A stretch of 64,000 nucleotides of DNA from Diplonema japonicum (GCA_964019335.1 OZ025747.1:62001-126000); one strand, 5' to 3'. Shown: positions 1 to 10,638, counted from the stretch's first letter. Numbers and translations are program-made. Notes: generated from the letters alone by a model not told the origin.

Positions 1-19
1 AAAAAGAAAAGAAAAGAAA

Positions 20-2443
20 ATGGGTTTCAAATCCGAAGGTTTGCTGGCAGGTTTCATCCTGAACGCCATGCTTGCACCGATCCTGCTCATTCTATCGTAT
101 TTTCTCCAAAACAAGAACAAGCTTGGTTCCATCCTTCTCTGGAAGGTGTTCAGACCCCTCAGACCCGACGAACCGCCAACTTTTTTCAACTTTGGAGGAT
201 GCGGCGATGGCGAACGCAGCACCGTCATGAAAACCATGTTCAGACTAAGCGACCCATGGCTCCGAAGGATTCAGGGTGACGAGGTCAACCTGTACCTTTC
301 TTACTTAAAGCTCTGCATGATGATGTTCATGCCGGTCGGCTGCATAGTACTCCTAACTCTGGCCCCGTTAAACGAGTCCTCCGATTATCTTGAAAAATAC
401 ACGGTTTTCGAACTGGAGGAGAACTACACACCCGGTGTAGGTGACTGGACCTCAAGGAACATCGATTCGAAGTCCTCGAGATGGTGGGGTGTCTTCATCC
501 TGTCGCTCCTTGTAACCGCTGAAATGTACGGTCTCATCATCAACCTGATGCACCAGCTCCGAAGGGTTAAAGCGCGTCAACAACCCCGTAGGACAGCGGA
601 GATCAAGAAGGTGTACACCATGGAAAAAGCGAAGGAGAAGATCCCAGCCGATTTCCTCGATCTCATCGAACACATTGAGCTCCCGAAGCGTCCTGTTGAG
701 GGGATGATGGAAACCATGGAAAAACGTGAGAACGCAATTGCACAACTGGAGCACTTCTACGCCCTGTGCGAGAAGGAAGAGATCACAGGCGAGGACCGTT
801 TCACCCACGAGGATCTCCTCATCAAGACATCGTTTTGCTGCGGTGACAAGGTAAACGCGATCACGTACTGGAGGAACAAGGTTGACACTTACCACGAACG
901 CCTCGTCGAGTTTAAAAAACTTGTTGAAGATCAAGGCTCAATGGGAGTCGCATACGTAACCTTCAGGGAACCAAGAGACTGTGCCAGATTCATCATGGAG
1001 GTCAACACCGGTCCCCTCAACACAGCTTGGTTCGCACCCATCGCGAAGAACATCATTTGGGAAAACGCAGAAGTGGGCACGATATCATACTATGCAAGGT
1101 CGTTCCTGACAATGGTGGTGTTGTTTTTCGCAGTGTTGCTTTGGGGTGCGCTTGTTGGTTTCCTTGGATCCATCGATGAGTTCAGCAAGTACATCCCAGG
1201 GTTGGACCCCATTATTGAAACAAAACAGGAAATTCGTGACGCTGTTACAACATACGCGCCGATCATCGCATTGGCAGTGCTGATGATCTTTTTGCCGAGG
1301 ATAATGAGGGCTTGGACTCAGTACATCGAGGTGGTCCCAGACAAGACGGAACGCGAGCAGAGGGTGTTGAGGAAACTGTACATTTTCCTTCTCATCACAG
1401 CTGTTTTGTTGCAAGCGTTGCTGCAGGGAGCGGGAGACTCTCTGGACGTGCTGTTCGAGATGAACACAACGGAGATGATCGCAACGTTCACAAACATGAT
1501 TGTCCCCACTTCAGGTTACTTCGCTGTTACTGTGTTGCAAGCTGCTTTCGGCGGGAATCTTATCAGAGCAACTCGTATTGGTGATGTTATCGTGAGTCCT
1601 ATTCTTGCGATGTTTGCACTGACGCAGAGGGAACGCGACGATGCCTACAGCAAGCGTCCGTTTTACTTCAGCGAGGAGTACAGCTTCACGATGCTTGTGT
1701 TTTCCTTTGCTATTCTGTTCTCAGTTAACGTTCCCTACATTCCCATCCTTGGGTTTTTCTACTTTGTGCTGAGATTTTTGGTGGACAGGGCTACGCTTGC
1801 AGACGCGTACCCGGTGTGCAGAGACTCTGATTTACGTATGGTCCCAACTGTGGTGAACTTTATTACGACGCTTCTCTTCTTGGTCCAGTTCATGGGTGTG
1901 ACAGTCCTGTGTCTTAACAAGGAACGATGGGATGTGTTTTACGTGTCGCTTGTCCCGTGCGTGATGACATTGTGCCTAGTTGCATGGGTGTGGAAGGCAG
2001 GGACATACACTATGGGTCCTCAGTTGCTTAAAGATGTTGCAAATGGTACTTATTGCGATCCCCAGGACGCACCCACGTTGTGTAATTTGGTTGCAACCGC
2101 CGTGTGGGGGAACAACAATGATATTTTCAATGCGGAGTTTGAACCGAGCAAAACGATGATTATTTCTGATGCGACGGAGGAGTACCGCCACCCTTGTGCG
2201 ACATTTGAGCCGGTTTCTCTTGACCATGACACAATGGCCTCGAAGTCGTGGCTTGTTAAGGCGTCGGACAGCGAATGTATTTCATTTGAAATCACACCAT
2301 CTTCCGTTTGTTTTTCCAACCCGAAGCCTCCTTGTGTGGATTCTCCAAAGGAGGAAAAGGTCGTTGTTGAAGAATGTGAAGACGAGCAAAAACCTAGTGA
2401 GGGCACCCATGAGCCTGTGGAGCCTGTGAAAAATGAGGAGTGA
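20..2443 (+). CDS. CSC1/TMEM63-family mechanosensitive ion channel
   Basis: 807 aa, uninterrupted, starting just behind an A-rich tract that touches the window edge; the A-tract-then-ATG arrangement recurs at most genes here and supports this start. The order of parts matches the OSCA/CSC1/TMEM63 family: a hydrophobic segment at about residues 8-30, two more near 98-118 and 155-178, a long polar cytosolic region (about 180-345) that ends in the family-typical stretch with GPLNTAWFAPIAKNIIWEN, then a block of several membrane helices (about 355-690). The C-terminal 120 residues are polar and acidic. Family members are osmo- or mechanically gated cation channels in plasma or organelle membranes. 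Family assignment is from recognisable sequence features; ion selectivity and location cannot be read here. No intron seen. Confidence 0.85.
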   Translation: MGFKSEGLLAGFILNAMLAPILLILSYFLQNKNKLGSILLWKVFRPLRPDEPPTFFNFGGCGDGERSTVMKTMFRLSDPWLRRIQGDEVNLYLSYLKLCMMMFMPVGCIVLLTLAPLNESSDYLEKYTVFELEENYTPGVGDWTSRNIDSKSSRWWGVFILSLLVTAEMYGLIINLMHQLRRVKARQQPRRTAEIKKVYTMEKAKEKIPADFLDLIEHIELPKRPVEGMMETMEKRENAIAQLEHFYALCEKEEITGEDRFTHEDLLIKTSFCCGDKVNAITYWRNKVDTYHERLVEFKKLVEDQGSMGVAYVTFREPRDCARFIMEVNTGPLNTAWFAPIAKNIIWENAEVGTISYYARSFLTMVVLFFAVLLWGALVGFLGSIDEFSKYIPGLDPIIETKQEIRDAVTTYAPIIALAVLMIFLPRIMRAWTQYIEVVPDKTEREQRVLRKLYIFLLITAVLLQALLQGAGDSLDVLFEMNTTEMIATFTNMIVPTSGYFAVTVLQAAFGGNLIRATRIGDVIVSPILAMFALTQRERDDAYSKRPFYFSEEYSFTMLVFSFAILFSVNVPYIPILGFFYFVLRFLVDRATLADAYPVCRDSDLRMVPTVVNFITTLLFLVQFMGVTVLCLNKERWDVFYVSLVPCVMTLCLVAWVWKAGTYTMGPQLLKDVANGTYCDPQDAPTLCNLVATAVWGNNNDIFNAEFEPSKTMIISDATEEYRHPCATFEPVSLDHDTMASKSWLVKASDSECISFEITPSSVCFSNPKPPCVDSPKEEKVVVEECEDEQKPSEGTHEPVEPVKNEE

Positions 2444-3041
2444 GATATGGGGAGGATCCTCCTTTTTTTTATTTTTTATTTTTTTTTTTTTATTTAGATT
2501 ACAGAACATGTTCTTTGCATATTTTTTTTTCCCCCTTCTTTTTTTGCCCATATCAAAAAAAAAAAAAAAAAAAAAAAAACGGAGGATGTAAGATTTGATT
2601 CTTGGGGAAAATTTTTTCCCAGCCAACTTTTTTTTGAAGAAAAAAAAAAAGGCTTTCGAAAATTTTCCCAATATTCCCTCCATTGCATCCTTAGAGCAAG
2701 CCGAGACCAGATGGGGGTTTTTTTTTTTTAAAAAAAAAGATATGTGGCGTTATTCAAAAAAAAAAAACTTTATCTTCTTTTTTGCAAACAAATAAAAAGA
2801 AAAAAAAATACAAAAAAAAATAAGAGTGGGGTGCGTCGGCAGGTTTTTTTTTTTTTTTTTTTGCTTTTTCTTTTTATGAATGCCTGGCTCGCTCACCTTT
2901 TTTTTTTCTTGCTCCCGTCCCTTATATCCCCCTCCCCCCCATTGTGTTTACCCTACCCACCATTGATCAAAAAGAAAAGAAATATTACATGAGTTATTCA
3001 CCTGCATCACATCAGATGCTCTCCCCCCCCCCCCCCCCCCC

Positions 3042-3130
3042 AGGGCTATGTTGGCAAGAAACGGGGAGGTTCCGCATCTATTTTCAAAAAAAAAAGCTTG
3101 GAAACGCGTTTCAAAGTCCAACATAGCTCT
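3042..3130. repeat. Small inverted-repeat (MITE-like) element
   Basis: AGGGCTATGTTGG at 3042-3054 is matched in inverted orientation by CCAACATAGCTCT at 3118-3130, giving an 89-bp foldback-like unit next to a long C tract. The interior has no coding capacity. No target duplication is obvious because the flanks are low complexity. Confidence 0.5.
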
Positions 3131-4824
3131 AGGGCGGGTCACATGCCCTTTAAAATGTCAAAAAAAATCAGAATAACTTTTTTCTAAAGTAAAAAAAAAA
3201 AAAAAAACCACCCAATCACCCTCTAAAATGACCAAAAAAAAAAAAAATCAAGATGTAGCGGCGTCCTAGCCGCGTTCAAAAGGAGGTACAAACCATGGTC
3301 AAATACGAATAAGTTTTTCAGGAAAATGCGGAGGATACGTGGGGTGACAATAGGGCCAGGTACCAAACCATGGCCACCCTTTTTTAAAAATGCAAAAAGA
3401 ACAGCTCATAAGCGCCCAAAAGCGCCCTAAGCCTGGCGGAAATCGATTTTATTGGTCAAAAAATGGGTGCTTACCGTAACTGGGAAAACCCCGTTTTAGT
3501 ACCATGTGACCCCCCCCCCCCTCTTCCCCCCTTTTTTTTTTTACCTTAAAAAAAAAAATTACAACGGCAGAACGATATGCTCATGTGTACAGTTTTCGCT
3601 GACTCTCTTTGTATTTCCTCCTTTTTTTTTTTTTTTATTTACCTTCATTTCACTCTCCTCGTGTTTACTATTGGAGCAAACCTGTTTTCCAGTATAATCT
3701 TTTTTCCTTGTCTGGCTTCCTGCAAATTTTCAAACAAATAATGAAAAAGAAAAAAAAATAAGAAGATAAAGCCCTTCACCTCTAGACACTGATTTTGTGT
3801 GTTCACTTACGCCCTGTTGCACTCAGGGAGCTGTGAAAGTAGTGGAAGATAATGAGCCTCACAACTGGGGGGTGATGCGTTAGCGAGAAAAGAAATCCTT
3901 AAATGCCCCCCTCTTACTAAAGAAAGACACGCTCCACGCACACAAAACCATTTGTCCTAAGATTACCGTACATCGAGAAAAAAAAAAAATACAAGGGGGT
4001 TTTTTCAATTAAAAAAGCGAAAGAAAAGATCAAAAAAAAATTGCAAACGCATAACACAAATAGTTCTCCCCCTCCCTTGTAAACAAGAACCGAAAAGAAG
4101 GAGAAAAAAAAGAGAGAAAAAAAAAAAGGGGAAAAAAAAAGAGAGAAAAAAAACGGGGGAGCCCTGGGCACGCCCTTATGGCCCCATGGGAAATGTGGTA
4201 GTTTTTTTTCTTTTTTTTTTCTTCTTCGTTGAAAAAGCAGAAAACCACTGAATAAAGCGGGGGGAAAAAAGAAAAGAAAAAAAAAGAAATACTGGGCAGG
4301 TGTTTTTAATATGGGGGCCATAGCAGAAAAAAAATCTTTTTTTTCTTTTTCCTTTGTATCCACATTGTGCGCACTTAACTTCCTCTTTCCCCCCCCCTTT
4401 TTTTTTCCTCCCAATGTTTAAGTAGCAAGTAAACTCGTTCTGGGGTAAGTCAAGATACTGTTTTTTTCTTTATTTTTATTTTTATTTTTATAAAAAACTT
4501 TAGCAATAGCAGACTGAGAAGTTACGTGTTGATGCCACCTTCAAAAACTGCAATTTTCTCCTCTTTTTTTTTCTTTTTTGTTCTAGCAGCTCCATAACCG
4601 TCTTCACACCATCACTCTGCGGGGAAGGTGGCACGCGCAACTTCTTTATGCAGCTGATTTTCTACTGCTGGAAACAGTGATCACAGCGCAGTCCGGCTGG
4701 GCGGCTCCGCCATACAGTTGGGGTTAACTCGTTTTTACTTGCTACTTTTATTCCCCCTTTTTTTCATTTCTCTTTTATACCCCGCTTTGCTTCAGTCCCC
4801 ATTTCACGCCAGAGCGATCTTCCC

Positions 4825-4890
4825 AGAGTCTCTCATAGTCCCCCACGTGTGCCCCAATGATAGCCAATGGGTGTGGGGTCTCCCAGAGGC
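4825..4890 (+). repeat. Solitary copy of the 65-bp hairpin repeat
   Basis: This 66-bp segment is nearly identical to the five units clustered at 63319-63828, and lies on the same strand about 100 bp upstream of the galactokinase-like start codon. Its core has CCCCAC paired with GTGGGG, and an inner GCCC that can pair with GGGT around a 14-nt loop. It could be part of a 5' leader or a separate mobile unit. Confidence 0.8.
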
Positions 4891-4991
4891 ACGAGACGAA
4901 TAAATGGGGAAAAAGAAAAAAAAAAAAAAAAAAAAAACCAATAAAAAAAAAATATATATATATATATAAACAAACATCAACCGACAGGACG

Positions 4992-6367
4992 ATGGATAGG
5001 GTGGTTACTTTGCAGACGCATATAAAGACGGGTGGAGGCAACGCCATGCAGTGCGGGGGGAGCGAGGAGGCGAAGGCGGTGGAGAACCTAAAGGGGCTGG
5101 CACGAAACCTGGGGCTCGACATCCAAGGCGCGAGGGTGAGGAGAACAAGCTCCAGGTTCTGCTTGGGCGTGGAACACGGTGACTACAACGGGACAGAACT
5201 CTTCGGGGTAGGCACCGACAGGTTCATCTGGCTGGCGTACAAACCAAGGAAAGACAACAAGGTGAGAATCGCATCCGTAAACTTCGCGAAAGACGGTGTG
5301 ACCGAATGGACCCTCGGCACAGCACCCCCTCCTGGGACAAACCCCGACTCCTGGTCAAGGTTCCCCCACGGCGCGGACCATGTTCTAACCGCCGCAGGTT
5401 ACCCTTTGAAAACAGGTTTCGACGCTGTAGTCTACGGGAACATTCCTGGAGGCGGCATGTCTCGCTCGGCGTCCCTCTCCATCAACTTGATCCTCACGCT
5501 GATGGAGGTCAACAACATGTCGCCCAAAAAGATCCCTCTTGACGAGAACGGCAAGTCTTACGAAATCGTCGAACTTGCCCAACGCATCGAGACGGACTAC
5601 ATCGGCTCACCCTCAGGCTACCTCGACCAGATCATGATTTACTACGCAAGAGCAGGACTGGGGACACACTTCCTCCCGAAAACTAACGAGGTCCGGCACA
5701 TCCCGTTGGGATGCGATGCGTCCACGTTCAGCATTGGTGCACTGGACACTGGTACAGACCGTCCTGGTTTGGAAAAATCGACATACGCGATAAGAAGCGC
5801 GGAGTGTAAAAAAGCAGCCGAGATGCTTGCCAGGAAGTACCCTGGGCAGGTTGAAACGATCGCGGATCTGACTGACGAGCAGTACAACGAAACCATGAGG
5901 GAGTGGAGAGGGGAACACCTCGGGATTTGTGAAAGGATCCAGTACATCCACGAGGCGAAGGGGAGGTTCAACACTATGCTGTCAGCATGGAAGTCGGGCG
6001 ACATCCGTACTGTCGGTGAGGTGTTTAGGCTGGACGGGCATGGGCTTCGCGATGTGTACAGGATTTCTGGCCCGGAGTTGGAGGTGATGTGTGACATTGT
6101 CCGTACCGTGCCTGGTTGCCTCGGCGAGCGTATGCTTGGAGGTGGTGACAAGGGTGCTTCTGGCTGTATTGTCCAAGCTGGGTCCGAACCCTTCGTCCTG
6201 GCTGCCGTGCAGGCGGCTTATCCAAGATCACACCCAGAGATGGCTGACAGATTTGCAGTACACTTCGTGAAGGTATTCTTTTTTTATTTTTTATTTTTTG
6301 AATTTTTTAAAAAAAATTAAAAAAAAAGGTCTGTGACGGTGTGACTCTTCTTGAAGGGCTGATTTGA
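4992..6367 (+). CDS. Galactokinase-like GHMP kinase
   Basis: Two exons, 4992-6272 and 6329-6367, give 439 aa; the 56-bp intron starts GTATTC, ends AAAAG, and keeps phase 0, adding a short tail VCDGVTLLEGLI. The ATG at 4992 is preferred over an upstream in-frame ATG that would translate A-tracts into poly-Lys. GHMP-kinase motifs are recognisable: a degenerate galactokinase signature around residues 55-67 (CLGVEHGDYNG), the ATP-binding loop PGGGMSRSASL at about 152-162, a GYLDQ motif near 209-213, and the late glycine motif GGDKGASGC. The family phosphorylates galactose or related sugars at C1 with ATP. The signature deviates from the canonical GEHTDYNGG, so substrate could be another sugar, such as arabinose or an N-acetylhexosamine. 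Confidence 0.75.
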
Positions 6368-6415
6368 TTTCGTTCGGAAAGGGGGTGGGGTGGATAGTCA
6401 ACGTTTTTCTTTCTT

Positions 6416-6457
<42 letters not shown>

Positions 6458-7347
6458 CTAGCTGTGTGCACGCTGAGATGGGGCAGCCTGCCGACTCCAC
6501 GTGGAGCATCCGGGACCAATGCACCCATGGTGGAAGAACGCTGTCTTTTTTTTTTCTTTCTTGCTTTCCCTTTTTCTTGTTGTTACTTACCCTCTCCCAA
6601 AGATAATCTTATCCTTCGAGTAAAAAAAAAAGACCCCCCCCGCCCCCACCCACCCCCCTTTTTTTTTCCGAGTCTCCCTACTTCTTTTTTTCTCAAAGAA
6701 AGATGATTTTTTTTAAAAAAAAAAACCCCTACAAATAAACCCCTTTTACCCTCCTTTCCCTTCCCCGTCGTGGTGCAGTTTTTTTTTTTTTTTTAATTCA
6801 AAGATAATAAAATTCTCAGGGGGGGTCAAAACACCAATGCCTCCTTGGGTAATGTTCCCTCCCATGGCTATGGTGTTGCTGTCGGTGTTTTCAGAGGAGA
6901 TCTTCGATCCACCATTTATCGACGACGACGGCAGGAAGCGAGAGCCCGGGAGGAAGGGCTGCTGGGGGTGCCCGTGTGGGGTCGACTTTGTTGATCCTTT
7001 TGTCGACGACCCTGTGGACCCACTCACAAGGGAGCCGTGCCCGGTGTGCGGCAAGTGCAACGCAGAATGCCCGTCGCATGTTTTTGGAAACGGTGACTAC
7101 ACTGGCGAAGAACAGAAAGAGTACAAGTACACCCACTGCTTGGTCTAGGTTACTATTAAATGTTACACGGGGTGTGGGGGCTTTTTTTTTTTTTTTTTTG
7201 ATTTTATTTTCCACCATCCACTGTTAGATTCTGCACGGCTTTCGCGGATGCGGCTTTCTTCTCGGCGGCCACCTTTTTTTTTTTTTTTTTTTTTGTGACT
7301 CTTTGACGAAATATAGAGCACACGGCAACAATTTTTTTTTTGGGCTA
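6368..7347. other. Spacer with poly-T runs and a small ORF
   Basis: Between the galactokinase-like gene and the LINE. It contains a long T tract at about 6418-6456, a short open stretch from 6478 (MGQPADSTWSIRDQCTHGG) that could be an exon, the Cys-rich ORF at 6837-7148, and on the minus strand at about 7208-7270 a short coding-like stretch reading VAAEKKAASAKAVQNL behind an A-run and AG. None of these can be joined into one gene with confidence. Confidence 0.4.
6837..7148 (+). CDS. Small Cys-rich hypothetical protein
   Basis: 103 codons, or slightly longer if an upstream AG at about 6819 is a splice acceptor, since the frame stays open to there. The C-terminal half has closely spaced cysteines (CWGCPCG, then CPVCGKCNAEC) that could bind a metal, between acidic and proline-rich stretches. 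I do not recognise the protein. The reverse strand is also open over most of this segment, so strand is uncertain. It sits directly upstream of the truncated LINE and might be a leftover of it or of an interrupted host gene. Confidence 0.35.
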   Translation: MPPWVMFPPMAMVLLSVFSEEIFDPPFIDDDGRKREPGRKGCWGCPCGVDFVDPFVDDPVDPLTREPCPVCGKCNAECPSHVFGNGDYTGEEQKEYKYTHCLV

Positions 7348-9420
7348 ATGGGGGACCTGGGACTGCATCAGAACATACTGCGCCCTCTGGAGACGATGTA
7401 CGAATCCCTCAGACGGAGGTTCAAGTACCCGACAGGGGTGGGTGACGAATTTGCTACGTCGAACGGCATCCTGCAGGGGTGCCCGATCTCGGTGGTGATG
7501 GTGAACGCGCTGGTAGGGGTGATGGTGAAGGCCATCATGGCGGAGGTGCCCGGCGCTGATTCCCTGTCATACGCGGACGACGTCTACTTGATAGCAGCTC
7601 TGCTCAGCGCCCTGGAGAAGGCGGCAGCGGGGGTGTGCGAGTTCTCTCTGCTGACAGGGATGAACCTCAACCTGAGGAAGACAGACCTGTTCACAACGGC
7701 AGAACACGGAACGGTGAAGTGCGGACGTGAGGTGCTCACGGCCAAAAAGGAGATCAACGTCCTGGGAGTCCGGGTATGTATGGACGGCGAGCACAGGGCG
7801 AAGCCCCTTGAGGCGATGGAACGCGCTTGCGGGAGACTGGCCGCCATGCCGCTGGGGTTCACACAGAAGGCGAGGATCCTCACCAGCTCCATTCTCCCCT
7901 CCTGCCTCTACGGTGTTGCCTATGCACCCCCCTCGAAAATGGATGCGGGTACAATCCGAGCGAGTGTTGCGACGTGCCTCTGGGGACCGAAGTTCAAGAT
8001 GCGCTCGCCGTGTGCTGTTGCGAACGTCTTGCTGCCAGGGCACACGACGGACCCGCTGGTGGTGACACTTTACCGACTGCTGTGCACAGTGGTGAAGGTA
8101 GGCGGGTCGGATACGGAGCTGTGGGACCGGATGGGGAGGTGTGCCGCCCTGTACCGGGAGTGCGATATTGAAGCCCTGGGGCCAGTGGGGACCCTGATGA
8201 GAAGATGGCTGCCGGCGATCGGGAAAGGCTGGAATTTCGTGGTGGGGCTGGGTGCCATGCCGGAACGCGAGCGCAAGCACGAGATCCGGCGGGTGGCGAG
8301 GGCCATGACGGCAGCCGAGCTAGCAGAAGGGAGGGACTCCTACGACGGCATGCCGGAGGGAGCCGACCCGGACACGAACGTGTGGTGGAGGTCACTCTCG
8401 GGCAACCCAGTGGCGGCGTACCGACTGAGGAGGCTGATTGCAGGAGCGGTGTTTGCGGTCTACCCGGGAGCGCGGGGCGTGGCGCAGGAACCGAACAACC
8501 CGCTGCAGCACCTCTGCGACGTGTGTGAGGAACGGTTCGGCAGCTACACGGAGGTGCTGGAGCACGCCCTCTGGCGATGCGAGCCGGGTGTCGCGGTGCG
8601 GAGCAAGGTGGAGTACGCGAACCTGGACCCGGCAGCTATGCTCCATGGGGTGGTGCCCAGAGGCTGCCAAGACAAGCCAAGGGCCTTACTGGTGCAGAAG
8701 TACCTGCTGGAGGTAGTCACGCGGAGGGATGCAGCGGTGGAAGCGAACCGCGCACTGCAGACACAAGCTTACCCGTGGCGGGCGGTCGTGACGGGGAGGG
8801 CGCACCCGACGCCGACGGTGTCTGAACTACGAAGGCTGGGGGCGTCAGGAACAGTGATGGACAAGCTGCTGAGGCCGGTGCTGAGGTGGTTGGGAGGCCT
8901 GCTGTGGGATGACGCGCCTGGTCGGCACACGGCGGTGACGACGTTAGAGCTGGCCCTCGACTTCGAGCGGGAGATGGAGCTGCCGCTGGACGACGGCGGG
9001 GAAGTGGGCAAGGTGGAGGACCTGGGCGTCAAGGCAAGGAGGCTACGGTATGTGCTGAGACGAGTCCAGGACCTGTACCACGCTGATGGCAGAGGGGTAG
9101 CGTTCCCAGCGGCGCGAGTGGAGCGCGTCAACTCCCTACGCTGTATCGGAGGACCGACCACACACGGGTATGACAGGAGGCCAGTACTCCCGGAACGAAC
9201 CATGAGTAGCATCGAAGGCTTGCGGGACAGGTACCTGTCGCAGACACCGACAAGGCTGCCCCGCAGCATGACCACCGCAGTAGGAACCCGCCAGAGCCCC
9301 CAGAACGGGGACAACGGGGACTAAGCGCAGCGCGGCCGGTGAGCGCAAAAACGCATACCTTAAAAGAATAGTTTTTTTTAGGTTGGGACTCTTCTTAACA
9401 ATCCGCTTTTTTTTTTTTTT
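7335..9420 (+). mobile_element. 5'-truncated non-LTR retrotransposon (LINE)
   Basis: The segment carries a reverse transcriptase frame that begins downstream of the first catalytic RT motifs, so the copy is truncated at its 5' end, the usual outcome of target-primed insertion. It is markedly GC-rich compared with the flanks, which are T tracts on both sides (about 7273-7294 and 9409-9426). No clear target-site duplication can be read in such low-complexity flanks. A decayed relative of its C-terminal part is found at 11755-12026. Confidence 0.75.
7348..9324 (+). CDS. Reverse transcriptase of LINE, N-terminally truncated
   Basis: 658 aa from the first ATG after the poly-T; the frame is open slightly further upstream, but the true N-terminus is missing. 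Recognisable RT features are NGILQGCPIS (the QG-P-S motif, residues about 40-49), the catalytic SYADDVYL (about 73-80) and the following GLTGMNLN/K-type thumb region. Motif A with its catalytic Asp is absent. The C-terminal half has a CCHC-like finger, CDVCEERF...HALWRC, at about residue 390-410, common in LINE ORF2 proteins. No endonuclease domain is visible in this piece. The frame has no stops or shifts over nearly 2 kb, so the insertion is probably recent. Confidence 0.8.
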   Translation: MGDLGLHQNILRPLETMYESLRRRFKYPTGVGDEFATSNGILQGCPISVVMVNALVGVMVKAIMAEVPGADSLSYADDVYLIAALLSALEKAAAGVCEFSLLTGMNLNLRKTDLFTTAEHGTVKCGREVLTAKKEINVLGVRVCMDGEHRAKPLEAMERACGRLAAMPLGFTQKARILTSSILPSCLYGVAYAPPSKMDAGTIRASVATCLWGPKFKMRSPCAVANVLLPGHTTDPLVVTLYRLLCTVVKVGGSDTELWDRMGRCAALYRECDIEALGPVGTLMRRWLPAIGKGWNFVVGLGAMPERERKHEIRRVARAMTAAELAEGRDSYDGMPEGADPDTNVWWRSLSGNPVAAYRLRRLIAGAVFAVYPGARGVAQEPNNPLQHLCDVCEERFGSYTEVLEHALWRCEPGVAVRSKVEYANLDPAAMLHGVVPRGCQDKPRALLVQKYLLEVVTRRDAAVEANRALQTQAYPWRAVVTGRAHPTPTVSELRRLGASGTVMDKLLRPVLRWLGGLLWDDAPGRHTAVTTLELALDFEREMELPLDDGGEVGKVEDLGVKARRLRYVLRRVQDLYHADGRGVAFPAARVERVNSLRCIGGPTTHGYDRRPVLPERTMSSIEGLRDRYLSQTPTRLPRSMTTAVGTRQSPQNGDNGD

Positions 9421-9506
9421 TTTTTTGCGACGGCAGAAATGGGAGGTCAGACTATCCGGGTTACCATGGACAAAGGGTTAAGGAAAAAAAAAAAAAACAA
9501 AAAAAG

Positions 9507-9616
9507 AGTTGCGGGATCGCCGGGGTACAGAGTTTGGTGGAAAAAGTTTGAAACTCACGACAGGCGGGGGGGGGAAAAAAAACAGAAAAAAAAAAATGGA
9601 GTTGCGGGATCGCCAG
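9507..9616 (+). repeat. Short direct duplication at a gene start
   Basis: GAGTTGCGGGATCGCC occurs at about 9507-9522 and again at 9599-9614, each just behind an A/G-rich run. The second copy is the beginning of the next coding region (codons 2-7). The spacing of 92 bp suggests a local duplication of the leader-start junction. Confidence 0.6.
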
Positions 9617-10262
9617 CGGGAGAGGCGGCGAAATTGCAGATGGAACGAAAAATACCCCTTAGAGTACTATTTTCTGGACGAGGTGAGCACCGGCAGCGAG
9701 GATGAGAGCGCACCGCAAAGTGAGCAGGAAACAGAAGACCAAAGACTGAAGAGAAGATACGAAAAGTTAGAAAAGCAGATCGACTCTGTCGACAGCCTTA
9801 TGTTGGTTTGCGTGATGATCGATGAGGTGGCCCACTTTCTCGGGGAGGAGGAGAGTAAAAAAACCGAGAGGGCCGTCCTGTTCACCGAGGCAACCCGCAA
9901 GGCATGTATGTACTACTCTCACGAGCTCAGAAGGCCCTTTCTCAAATTCCTCACCGACTACTACGACTCCGTCTCTCCTCCTCCAACTACACTCGACAAT
10001 GTTGCCTCGAAACTTATCGAAATCGTGTTGGCCCACACCCCTTTGCGGATTTCAGCAAACGAGGCATCTCAAGAAACAGCGGTTATCTTAGCTTTGGTAA
10101 CAGAGTATGAATCTAATAGGTATGCTTTCTTTTTTTTTTTTTTTTTTTTTTCCCGGAGAGTGTACCAATAATAAACCCCCCCCCCCACACAGTTCAGCGA
10201 TAAAAGAGTTTATCCGACGAGAGGCGTGCATTGAAAACCAGAAGGTGGCCGTTATTGAGTAA
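9596..10262 (+). CDS. Hypothetical protein, two exons
   Basis: Exons 9596-10119 and 10193-10262 give 197 aa. The 73-bp intron begins GTATGC, has a long T tract, and ends CACACAG; the split codon AG|T is restored and the second exon ends at TAA. The protein is charged and mostly helical in appearance, with an acidic low-complexity stretch at about 33-50 and a predicted coiled-coil segment after it. I recognise no domain. The start is the ATG after an A-run; a near-copy of the first codons lies 92 bp upstream. The 2.3 kb TIR element begins only about 15 bp after the stop. Confidence 0.65.
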
Positions 10263-10638
10263 TCTTTTTTATTTTTTTTACGCTCCATATTCGCTAAGTG
10301 ACCCGCCCTATGTCCCAAAGGGGTTATAGGGGGCTATAGGGGAAAAAATGTCAAAAATGCCCAAAGGTTCATTGAATTTTTTTTTCCAAAAAATCCATAT
10401 GTCGAACATGAAAGAACGGTGAGTTCCGAGGAAGTTCCAAAAAAAATTTTCCAAAAAAAAAATATTGGGGGCCAACCAAAACGACCTTGGAAGTCGCCAT
10501 TTTGAGTTTTGGCCATTTTTGCCAAACTTTTGCAACTGGGCACTTTTCCCTTTGAAAAACATGGTCAACAGGGTTCGATCCCAGAAGCCGGCATCTTCCT
10601 GACCAGTAGTTCAGCCGAAAATATTTTCGAAGGCATAG

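Larger units (their letters stand above)
2444..4991. other. Homopolymer-rich intergenic region
   Basis: About 2.5 kb of A, T, C and G runs with no convincing gene on either strand; the open frames are poly-Lys/poly-Phe artefacts. It holds one small inverted-repeat element (3042-3130) and one isolated copy of the hairpin repeat (4825-4890), both listed separately. The stretch 4590-4735 is of more ordinary composition and may be transcribed leader of the downstream gene, but nothing proves it. Confidence 0.6.

Noticed and set aside
452-934. Minus-strand open frame within the channel gene
   Set aside because: Shadow of a well-supported + strand gene with no recognisable product.
4857-4991. An N-terminal extension of the galactokinase-like protein
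   Set aside because: It would translate the hairpin repeat and A-runs into poly-Lys; the ATG at 4992 is a better start.
7567-8280. 237-codon minus-strand frame opposite the reverse transcriptase
   Set aside because: Arises from GC-rich coding DNA on the other strand; the + strand has clear RT motifs.
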